From an uncultured Bacteroidota bacterium (GTDB lineage: Bacteria; Bacteroidota; Bacteroidia; Chitinophagales; Chitinophagaceae): a DNA stretch of 59,647 nt. The stretch lies in NCBI GenBank assembly GCA_903887005.1, contig CAISOH010000007.1:1-59647 (forward strand). The letters run 5' to 3'. Positions within the stretch are counted from its first letter, which is position 1. Every line of letters starts with the position of its first letter. The position numbers were made by a program, and so were the translations under genes. A model generated the notes under the pieces. The model saw only the letters and a program-made list of their open reading frames with translations, was not told where the DNA came from and searched no databases. Positions 44,834 through 52,610 of this stretch are shown here, in pieces.

Positions 44834-45121
44834 ATGGAGTTCAGAAATAATAAGAAGGAGTTCCGGTTTGAAGCGGTATTGGAGGATGGTGCATACGCTA
44901 CACTTACGTATCGCTGGCTTAAAGGCAATATGGTAATAATGCAAACTTTAGTACCGGCTGCTTACCGGGGTAAGGGTGCAGGCTCCGCATTGGCAGCTCA
45001 TGTATTAGGCTATGCCCGTGAGCAACACCTGAAAGTGATAATTTACTGCCCGTTTACAGAAATGTATGTGAAGGAACACCCTGAATACAATGATTTAATA
45101 TTGGAAAAGCCAAAAAGATAA
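44834..45121 (+). CDS. Small GNAT-type N-acetyltransferase (YjdJ/NATD1-like)
   Basis: The 95-residue protein has the compact GNAT pattern: a short beta sheet (YATLTYRWLKGNMVIMQTLVP), the acetyl-CoA loop AYRGKGAGSALAAHVLGYA and the final YCPFTEMYVKEHPEYNDLI. This fits the Acetyltransf_CG branch. The substrate is unknown. The start at 44834 is preferred over 44801 because of the promoter position. Confidence 0.8.
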   Translation: MEFRNNKKEFRFEAVLEDGAYATLTYRWLKGNMVIMQTLVPAAYRGKGAGSALAAHVLGYAREQHLKVIIYCPFTEMYVKEHPEYNDLILEKPKR

Positions 45122-45140
45122 ATCCCGTAGTATTTTACCC

Positions 45141-46073
45141 TTAACGTTTGAAATATTTTTTATCATCGGTTATCATTTCGCTGTGCCTGCGGCCTTTTTT
45201 ATCTGATAGCCTGATAGATATGCCAATGTTGATGCCCACATTACTGAATGGCAGTGTGTAAGAAGGTGCAGTAGTGCCATTTGAATCAATGGTTGCTGTC
45301 TTACTGTACTTTACAACCGGCGGAAGGCCAACCTGGGACACCTGGTAAGAGATACCATTTTCCGTGAAATGATTAAAATCAGATTCTTTTACATTCAATG
45401 ACATTGACAGTAAACTCACCTCGCCCCAAACACTGAAACGGTCATTTAGTTTATACTGCAGTCCTGCGGCGGCGCTGAATCCTAATGAAAAACTGCTTTT
45501 TACCTGGAATGTAAAATCATCTGCTGTTAATGCGCCGGTGCCGGGTGCATTGGTGATAATGAGATCCTGGTCTATTTTTGAAATTAAAGGTAATGCAAGG
45601 CCAAAACGGGTATATAAGTTCCAGGGATCACCACCTGTTTGCAGAACCAATGAAGGCATTAAGATTACGGGAGTATTTGCCCTTTGTGTCATACTTACAT
45701 TGCTGAGTATAGGGCCTACGGTATAATTTATGGTTGTGTTGTTATCCTTAAAAGTGTATTTATTGGTTGATATGCCAATACTGCCGTCCAGCTGAATACC
45801 GACATGATCATTAAACATATACCCCAAACCAAGAATACCCTGGAAACCGGATGAGAAGGATGCGTTTTTGATGTTGTAGCTCATTGTATTGGCAGTACTG
45901 CTGCGCGATCCGTTTAAAGGCATTATCATACCGTTATACAGAGAAGTAACGCCATCCATTGTTTGCCCGGCCTGCGGGACTGCATAACCGGCGCCCGCCC
46001 TGAAATAGAATTGTGCATTCGAGGTATTTACTATCATTGAAAGGACAAATGCCAGCAGCGATACTTTTTTCAT
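45141..46073 (-). CDS. Outer-membrane beta-barrel protein
   Basis: The 310-residue protein has a signal peptide (KKVSLLAFVLSMIVNTSNAQ) and strands typical of small OmpA-like or porin barrels: FRAGAGYAVPQAGQTMDG at the start and VGINIGISIRLSDKKGRR at the end. It lacks a family mark that names it. An ATG at 46082 is also in frame; 46073 is preferred because the -7 element lies only 8 bp before 46082. Its role is unknown. Confidence 0.7.
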   Translation of the reverse strand: MKKVSLLAFVLSMIVNTSNAQFYFRAGAGYAVPQAGQTMDGVTSLYNGMIMPLNGSRSSTANTMSYNIKNASFSSGFQGILGLGYMFNDHVGIQLDGSIGISTNKYTFKDNNTTINYTVGPILSNVSMTQRANTPVILMPSLVLQTGGDPWNLYTRFGLALPLISKIDQDLIITNAPGTGALTADDFTFQVKSSFSLGFSAAAGLQYKLNDRFSVWGEVSLLSMSLNVKESDFNHFTENGISYQVSQVGLPPVVKYSKTATIDSNGTTAPSYTLPFSNVGINIGISIRLSDKKGRRHSEMITDDKKYFKR

Positions 46074-46089
46074 GTTTTTCATTTAGCTG

Positions 46090-46097
46090 CAAAGTTA
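46090..46097 (-). promoter_or_regulatory. -7 element of the beta-barrel gene
   Basis: On the minus strand TAACTTTG matches TAnnTTTG. Transcription would begin close to 46083, so translation from the second ATG (46073) gives at least a short leader. Confidence 0.4.
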
Positions 46098-46193
46098 GGG
46101 TTTTATCTTACTACGATTCATACTACACGAAACAATAAGGACCATTTTCAATCGAATATATAGTGTACTTTTATATCATTATTAGTACCTCTC

Positions 46194-47798
46194 ATGAAAA
46201 AATTCCTGTCATTGCTCTTAATTGTTTTTGCCTGCGTGCATCCTGCATACAGCCAGCAATTGCATGTGGACTCTACAAGGTTTATTACTGGTTATAAGCC
46301 GGGTACTCAAATTAATTATGCTATTCCTACGATAGATAAGGGAATTTTATTTGTAGGGTATGATATTAATAACCCAGGAGGTATTATTCCTAACTTTCCT
46401 TTAGATACAGTTTTATATAACGTACTTATCGGAAATATAGATAGTAACCAGAAAATTAGCTGGATAAAAGTATATGGTGGAAGCCAAAACGACCAAGCTA
46501 TGAGTGCATGCCAAACACCAGATGGCGGTTATGCAGTGCTAGCAACATCTTCATCAGCCGATGGTGATGTATCCGGGTTTAAAGGAGCTAATGATTTATG
46601 GTTATTAAGAATAGATAATTCAGGGAACCTGCTATGGGAAAAAACATATGGGGGCCCCGCGGGAGACCAGGCAACATCAATTGCTAATACTCCAGACCAT
46701 GGGTTTATATTACTTGGAACTAGCAATGGCAGCGGTGGTGACGTTCCCTTCCATTATGGCGATGGCTGGACCAATGATTGGATATTGATAAAAACGGATA
46801 GTAGCGGTAATAAAGAATGGTGCAAGGATATTGGCGGTACGAGTGATGAGCAGTATTATGGCTCTATACTTGCTGTTGATAATAGCTATTATTTAATAGG
46901 TAGTTCGGCCTCAATAGATCATGACTGTATTGGAGACGCATGGCATAGCTGGACAGCATTAAATTACGATTATCATTTGCTTAATCTGGATGCGGCGGGA
47001 AATGTCTTGTGGGACAGCACTTACGGTGGCAGTGCTGATGATATTGCAGTGAATGCATTATACGATACAAAGGATAGCACAATAGTTATAACTGGAAGTT
47101 CAATGTCATTAGATTATATGGTGACAAATAATCATGGAAATAAAGATATTTGGGGGGTGAAAGTAAATAAAAATGGTACGATGAAATGGGAAAAGTCATT
47201 AGGTAGTCAAAATGAAGAAGTAGGCACTGGAATATGTGAGACTTCTAATGATGGTTATATATTTTATGGCAATACTCATAATGGAACTATAGGATTAGAA
47301 AATTTATGGTTGTTCATTTTAGACAATGAAGGAAATGAAATTACTAATAAAACTTTTGGTGGTATACCTAAAGTTGTTGAAATTTCCTATTCTATTGTTC
47401 CATATTTAGGTGGATATGCTACTACAGGTTTGAGTGGTGCTGATGCATTTACGGAAGGCACAACATATGGGAATTTTGATCATGGTGGTTCATTTATTAC
47501 TTACATTGATTATTGGCCATTAGGTGTGAATAATGTTCCAAGCTCTAAAGGCATAACCATTACTATTTATCCAAATCCCACGTCCCTCTATGTAAAGATA
47601 AATTTACCATCTCAAATTAATGAACAAGGCATACTTACCATCACAAACTCCATTGGCCAGAAATTTTATGAAAAACAAATAAGCCAAAAGGAACAGTCTA
47701 TAGATATCAATACCGATAGTTGGGCGAAGGGGTTTTATATAGTGCGGTGGCAGGGAGCAGATGGGCAGTTACTCACGGCTAAGCTGGTAAATAACTAA
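46194..47798 (+). CDS. T9SS protein with beta-propeller-like repeats
   Basis: The 534-residue protein has a signal peptide ending AYSQ. It then has repeated units of about 50-60 residues such as WIKVYGGSQNDQAMSACQ, DGGYAVLATSSS, DLWLLRIDNSGNLLWEKTYGG, typical of Bacteroidota propeller proteins. A type A sorting domain closes it (ITIYPNPTSLYVKINL, GILTITNSIGQKFYEKQ, GFYIVRWQGADGQ). The function is unknown; binding is likely. It is AT-richer than the neighbouring genes. Confidence 0.85.
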   Translation: MKKFLSLLLIVFACVHPAYSQQLHVDSTRFITGYKPGTQINYAIPTIDKGILFVGYDINNPGGIIPNFPLDTVLYNVLIGNIDSNQKISWIKVYGGSQNDQAMSACQTPDGGYAVLATSSSADGDVSGFKGANDLWLLRIDNSGNLLWEKTYGGPAGDQATSIANTPDHGFILLGTSNGSGGDVPFHYGDGWTNDWILIKTDSSGNKEWCKDIGGTSDEQYYGSILAVDNSYYLIGSSASIDHDCIGDAWHSWTALNYDYHLLNLDAAGNVLWDSTYGGSADDIAVNALYDTKDSTIVITGSSMSLDYMVTNNHGNKDIWGVKVNKNGTMKWEKSLGSQNEEVGTGICETSNDGYIFYGNTHNGTIGLENLWLFILDNEGNEITNKTFGGIPKVVEISYSIVPYLGGYATTGLSGADAFTEGTTYGNFDHGGSFITYIDYWPLGVNNVPSSKGITITIYPNPTSLYVKINLPSQINEQGILTITNSIGQKFYEKQISQKEQSIDINTDSWAKGFYIVRWQGADGQLLTAKLVNN

Positions 47799-47847
47799 CC
47801 GCATTTGAAATAGCAAAATAGGTTGCTTATTTTGGTGAGTGAAGCGG

Positions 47848-48183
47848 TCAGGGGGTTTCATAGCATACCTGTGCATAAGCTACATTTCCCGGCATAGGAG
47901 GATGTAACTTTCTTACTGCTACTTTAATTTTTTCAGCAGCAGGTATTTTTTCCATTAGCGAGGTATGGATGTTGAACACGAATGTTTCCAGCAGTTGCCC
48001 CGGCTTCTGAAAAACCGAAGCGACAATTTTTTGAATGAGCGTATAATCTGCAAAAGGCCATGGCTGTTTATCATTCAGCCATATGTCCACATCTATCTCA
48101 AACGTATTGCCAAGTATATGCTCCTCCTTATAAAGCCCGTGTGGCGCTATTATTTTTATTCCATGCAGGGATACTGTCAGCAT
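47848..48183 (-). CDS. folB: Dihydroneopterin aldolase FolB
   Basis: The 111-residue protein has the tunnelling-fold pattern of FolB. It begins LTVSLHGIKIIAPHGLYKEEHILGN, a variant of the family's GxxxxER core with the conserved Glu in YKEE. A FEIDVDIWL strand, DYTLIQKIV and the ligand-facing LETFVFNIHTSLMEKIP follow. The enzyme cleaves dihydroneopterin to 6-hydroxymethyl-dihydropterin in folate synthesis. No other folate gene is adjacent. Confidence 0.85.
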   Translation of the reverse strand: MLTVSLHGIKIIAPHGLYKEEHILGNTFEIDVDIWLNDKQPWPFADYTLIQKIVASVFQKPGQLLETFVFNIHTSLMEKIPAAEKIKVAVRKLHPPMPGNVAYAQVCYETP

Positions 48184-48232
48184 TGGCTAAATGGTTAATT
48201 GGTTAAAAAGTCAACAGGTTAATCAGTTGCGG

Positions 48233-48263
48233 CAAAAGTACTTTTTGTTTGGCTGACTGCCAA
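48233..48263 (-). promoter_or_regulatory. Promoter of folB
   Basis: On the minus strand a TTG (48263-48261) is followed after 20 bp by TACTTTTG (48240-48233). Both boxes and the spacing match the Bacteroidota consensus. It lies 50 bp before the folB ATG. Confidence 0.65.
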
Positions 48264-48301
48264 TTGCCAATTGTAAAACTGCGAACTGTCAACTGCCAAC
48301 T

Positions 48302-49831
48302 TTATTTGAACCTTGCTGAAATAGCATAGGGGTCAACTGTTGCATCATACCGCTTATTGTCGGCTGGCTCCAGTGTGTTCAGATCATATACCGAATACCA
48401 TCCTGCACGGCCATTGCAGGCGGTAGCATGATGAGGCGCAGGGCCTGCCGGATTAGCATTCCTGCTGGGTATGAATACCAGGCCATCCTGCTCATCCACA
48501 GCTATATCATGCGGCTGATAGAAATCGCCGTAAATTTTCTTTACTACCTGCAGGTTGCCAATGTCAATTACATAAACGGAGCCATGGCATCCCGGCCGTG
48601 GGTTTGCGACGTCTTCCATGCAAGCTACAAACAGGTAGTTCTTTGATGTTGATATGTCCATTTCCTGCGGAAATGTACCAACAGGTATTACTGTTATCAA
48701 GGTATCCATGTATGTATCCATAACCCTTACCTCATTGGTGTTCTGGCATGTGACAAAGTACCTCGAATAGTCTGGCGACATTTCTATCTGGTGCGGGTCG
48801 GGGGTAGTGGCGTTATTGGTAGTTACGGGGCTGCTGTTATTAAGGCTCACATATTTATACCAGAAAACCGGTTTAAAAGTAAACTTATTAACCACATTTC
48901 CTAATTGCAGTGTTGCATAAAAAGTATCAAAAGCCGCATTGCCTGCGAGTCCATGGGGATATACAAATTTGTCCGTGCCGCCGCTGAAAATGTCCACCGA
49001 CAAGTTCGGGTTTATCTGCATCGTACCGGTATTGATAGTAACCACATATCCGTTAGGCATATACCCGCTTACCATAAGGGCTGTATCCATTGGAGACAGG
49101 CTGATAACACTCCATGCGCCACCCGTGCCGCCAGCTACAACGCTTCCCAGATTTACAGTACTTACAACCGTATCTTTCCGGGTATCTATTTTCTGTACAT
49201 AGCTGCCATTGTAAAAATTCACATAAGCATATATTCCGTCAGCAGATACCTCTACATCATGCGGCGCCTTGTCTGATGCATCTCCAATCGGTATATACCG
49301 CATTATCAGCCTGCTTTTAGCGTCTATTACTGCAACCAGGTCGCACCCCTGGTTGGTCAGGTATATTTTTTGCCTCGTAGCTGTATTTGTCGCAAAGGGG
49401 ATATTCCCGTTCTTATCCGGGGCGCCACCCGCTATCCAGTTAAATAAAGCCAGGTATTCATCGCGGGTAATGGGAGCATCTAAATGCCCGGGATCTTTTG
49501 CAACTGTGCCTAAAGCGGAATCAGGATTACAATAATAAAGAAACGGGCTGTACAATGGGCTGAAAGCTACCACTTCAGCACCGCTCGCGCTGCCTAGCAA
49601 CAAATGGTCCCAGGTATCTAATAACAGGTTGGCAGCATTCTGATAACTGGCGGCATTATGACAGCCGGAGGTAGCGCACTTGTTAAGGATGATTTTTGCA
49701 ATAGCAGGCGGATAATTGCCATCCGTATTGGTTACTGGCGTTACAGGAGTCCGGGGCTTGTGAACACATGCGGTTATGCTTAAAACCAGGGTTAGTACAG
49801 CCGGTAGAATTATTAAAAGGAACCGCCTCAT
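48302..49831 (-). CDS. Lipoprotein with CX4CH cytochrome-like domain and YVTN-type beta-propeller
   Basis: The 509-residue protein has a lipoprotein signal (LSITAC). An N-terminal domain holds C52-x4-C57-H58 (CATSGCHN), the same CX4CH form as in the protein at 17810. The remaining 350 residues are propeller repeats such as LVAVIDAKSRLIMRYIPIGDA, PHDVEVSADGIYAYVNF and EVRVMDTYMDTLITVIPVG. This combination is found in surface or periplasmic redox/binding proteins. It stands alone, far from the redox cluster, so a link is inference only. Confidence 0.75.
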   Translation of the reverse strand: MRRFLLIILPAVLTLVLSITACVHKPRTPVTPVTNTDGNYPPAIAKIILNKCATSGCHNAASYQNAANLLLDTWDHLLLGSASGAEVVAFSPLYSPFLYYCNPDSALGTVAKDPGHLDAPITRDEYLALFNWIAGGAPDKNGNIPFATNTATRQKIYLTNQGCDLVAVIDAKSRLIMRYIPIGDASDKAPHDVEVSADGIYAYVNFYNGSYVQKIDTRKDTVVSTVNLGSVVAGGTGGAWSVISLSPMDTALMVSGYMPNGYVVTINTGTMQINPNLSVDIFSGGTDKFVYPHGLAGNAAFDTFYATLQLGNVVNKFTFKPVFWYKYVSLNNSSPVTTNNATTPDPHQIEMSPDYSRYFVTCQNTNEVRVMDTYMDTLITVIPVGTFPQEMDISTSKNYLFVACMEDVANPRPGCHGSVYVIDIGNLQVVKKIYGDFYQPHDIAVDEQDGLVFIPSRNANPAGPAPHHATACNGRAGWYSVYDLNTLEPADNKRYDATVDPYAISARFK

Positions 49832-50006
49832 TTATTGTTTCTTTGCGATAAAGTTATGCTATTTTGTAAATCAGGCTACTGACGGCCGACAGGCATGTTG
49901 GTAAACAAAAATTGAGCCCGATAACTGTAACCCGGGAAGTTGCAATTGCCAGGATATTATTTTCTCACTTTTTCACACACCAAACTATTATCTTGCGATA
50001 GTTTTT

Positions 50007-51419
50007 ATGAAACATTTTTCGCCGTTTGTTTTATTGTTCCTGTTCATTTATTCCGGCGCCTGGTGCCAGGAAAAGAAAAATACAGGTACAAGTGAAAAAA
50101 CGCAGCAAAAAGTTACGCTTCACAAAATAATTATTGATGGCAACCCTATTACCCGCAGCGCAGTCATCAAAAGGGAGTTAAGCATACATGAAGGGGATAT
50201 ATTAGCGGCAGATTCCATCTCTGTACTTACGGAACAAAATAAATTAAGGCTTTTCAATTTGCAGCTTTTTAATGAAGTAATTCAGCATACAGAACCCCGT
50301 CCTGGCGGGGAGAATGAAATAGACTGGCACATCACTGTTAAGGAGCGCTGGCCAATTATACCCAGTGTCATTTTACAGTTTGCAGACAGGAATTTCAATA
50401 CCTGGTGGGTGGATGAAAACCACGACCTGCGCAGAGTAGCGGCAGGTTTAACACTTACAGATAAAAATTTCCGCGGCGATCTCGAAACCCTTGCCGTTAC
50501 TGCGGAAGCAGGATATACGCAGGAACTGGGCATTGGGTATATGAGGCCATACGCCAACAAGGGGCAAACGAAAGGAATTGGCTTTTGGCTGAGCGCAACT
50601 CAAAGCAGGCAAACCTGGTATGCTACCGATTCTGATAAATTAATTTATACAGGCAGTTATTCCGGACCGGTAATCTCCAGGCAACTGGAAGGTGGCATTA
50701 TTTATCTGTTCCGCCCCGGCTATGCCTCCAAACATATTTTCCAGATCAACTATAAACACTATAGCGTCAGTGATACTATATTAAAACTTAACCCGGACTA
50801 TTACGCCAATAAAAATGACAGGGCACGTTTTATAGAGTTTTTTTACCGGTATCAATACAACGGAGTGGACAACTGGAACTATTCACTGGAGGGGTTTAAA
50901 ATAGTTACTTATGCAGTGGTCCGCAATGGATTTGAAGGAATAAATTTTCAAAGCTTTGCCAATGTGGAAGCGGGGATTTTCCGCAACCCTTTGCCTAAGT
51001 GGTTTATTTCTGCAATTTTTCGTGGCAGGCTAATGTACCCGCAGGAGCAGCCATACTTTTTCAGAGGTGGCCTGGGTACACAGACGGATTATGTAAGGGG
51101 ATATGAATATTATGTAACAGATGGCAGCAATTACGGATTGCTGCGCATTGATCTCAAACGGGAAATTTTCAATAACACTTATTCCATCCCTGTCAAATAT
51201 TTTACAGCTATACCGCTACGCATATATCCGAAAATATTTGCGGATGCTGGTTATATAAACAGCCCATCACCAGGCAACAGCTTTTTGTCCAACCGGCTAC
51301 TTTACAGTTTTGGTGCAGGCCTCGATATTGTTACACTTTACGATATTAAGATACGTTTGGAGTTTGCATATAACCATTTAAAGCAAAATGGATTATATTT
51401 ACATTTTAACAGTGAGTAA
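50007..51419 (+). CDS. BamA/TamA-like outer-membrane protein with POTRA domain
   Basis: The 470-residue protein has a signal peptide (ending GAWCQ) and a POTRA-like domain (about 35-110: VTLHKIIIDGNPITRSAVI, LSIHEGD, LRLFNLQLFNEV). A 16-strand-type barrel follows, with the late PYFFRGGLGTQTDYVRGYEYY resembling the conserved RGY motif of Omp85 loop 6. Omp85 proteins insert or export outer-membrane proteins. It is shorter than BamA and has a single POTRA, so it is an accessory member. Confidence 0.8.
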   Translation: MKHFSPFVLLFLFIYSGAWCQEKKNTGTSEKTQQKVTLHKIIIDGNPITRSAVIKRELSIHEGDILAADSISVLTEQNKLRLFNLQLFNEVIQHTEPRPGGENEIDWHITVKERWPIIPSVILQFADRNFNTWWVDENHDLRRVAAGLTLTDKNFRGDLETLAVTAEAGYTQELGIGYMRPYANKGQTKGIGFWLSATQSRQTWYATDSDKLIYTGSYSGPVISRQLEGGIIYLFRPGYASKHIFQINYKHYSVSDTILKLNPDYYANKNDRARFIEFFYRYQYNGVDNWNYSLEGFKIVTYAVVRNGFEGINFQSFANVEAGIFRNPLPKWFISAIFRGRLMYPQEQPYFFRGGLGTQTDYVRGYEYYVTDGSNYGLLRIDLKREIFNNTYSIPVKYFTAIPLRIYPKIFADAGYINSPSPGNSFLSNRLLYSFGAGLDIVTLYDIKIRLEFAYNHLKQNGLYLHFNSE

Positions 51420-51512
51420 AACTCAGGCAGAGAAGTGTAAGCGTATAGGTACAGGAGATTTTCTGACCCTGTTTACGGGCCGGTTTTGAATTTTGAATTT
51501 TGACTTGATATC

Positions 51513-52391
51513 ATGACAGTAGCATTATACAACAGAACATTTGACGAACTGGATGTACCTATCCTGCTCCGCATTTTGAATTTGCTTGAATACCATAATC
51601 TGCAACTGGTTTTCTATAAAGAATTTTATGAAAGGCTGCAACCCTATATCCCTTCTGTTCCTGCACCCCGTTTTTTTACAGGTAAGAGAGATCTTCCTCC
51701 TCATACAGACATGCTTTTCAGCCTTGGCGGAGATGGTACCATGCTGGATGCTGTGTGCTTCGTTGGGAATACCAGCATTCCGCTCATTGGTGTGAACCTG
51801 GGGAGGCTTGGATTTTTAGCCGCTATACCTGAAGAAGAAGTGGAAGACGCCATATTATCGCTCGTTCGCGGGTCTTATACATTAGAGAAAAGGACCTTGC
51901 TGCATCTTGATTCAAGCATTCCCCTGTTCAATGGGTCCCCCTTTGCCCTGAATGAGTTTACCATTCACCGCCAGGATACTTCATCGATGATTAAGATACA
52001 TACCTATCTGAACGGTGAGTTTTTGAATACTTACTGGGCCGATGGCCTTATTGTGGCTACACCTACCGGTTCCACCGGCTATTCACTCAGTTGCGGCGGG
52101 CCGGTGGTCTTCCCGCAAACTTCCAGTTTTGTAATAACGCCGGTTGCTCCGCATAACCTCAATACCAGGCCAATAGTAGTGCCGGACAATAATGTTATTT
52201 CCTTTGAAATAGAAGGGCGCACGGAACAGTTTCTCTGTACGCTCGATGCCCGTACAGAGGTCATTAGAAGCAATGTACAACTTGCGGTAAAAAAAGAGAG
52301 TTTTTTAGTTTCCCTGGTCAGGCCTGATGAACATAATTTTCTCAAAACTATCCGGCAAAAATTGTATTGGGGGATTGACCGGAGGAATTAA
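51513..52391 (+). CDS. nadK: NAD kinase
   Basis: The 292-residue protein has the diagnostic GGDGTMLDAV near residue 72, then NLGRLGFLA and the NE/D-rich GLIVATPTGSTGYSLSCGGPV motif that forms the NAD site. It phosphorylates NAD to NADP. The start ATG follows a short spacer after the Omp85-like gene (93 bp). Confidence 0.95.
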   Translation: MTVALYNRTFDELDVPILLRILNLLEYHNLQLVFYKEFYERLQPYIPSVPAPRFFTGKRDLPPHTDMLFSLGGDGTMLDAVCFVGNTSIPLIGVNLGRLGFLAAIPEEEVEDAILSLVRGSYTLEKRTLLHLDSSIPLFNGSPFALNEFTIHRQDTSSMIKIHTYLNGEFLNTYWADGLIVATPTGSTGYSLSCGGPVVFPQTSSFVITPVAPHNLNTRPIVVPDNNVISFEIEGRTEQFLCTLDARTEVIRSNVQLAVKKESFLVSLVRPDEHNFLKTIRQKLYWGIDRRN

Positions 52392-52610
52392 ACAATAAAT
52401 AAAATGCAAATTCCATAAAAATAATTTGTCTTGATTTGTTTTTTTAACAAAAAAATCATAATTTTCGTGTCCAATGGAATATTATTTTTTTACTAATTAA
52501 GAGTTAATATTTTTGCTTGTTTTTAAGATAAATACAGTTGCTGATTAAGTAATATTTGAGTCGTTTTTGGGTTGCTAACATTTTCTTTCTTTTTTAATAA
52601 TCAAATTTGT

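Noticed and set aside
48184-48301. Short TGCCAATTGCCAA-type near-repeats upstream of folB
   Set aside because: The units are short and irregular, and the region is better explained as the folB promoter.
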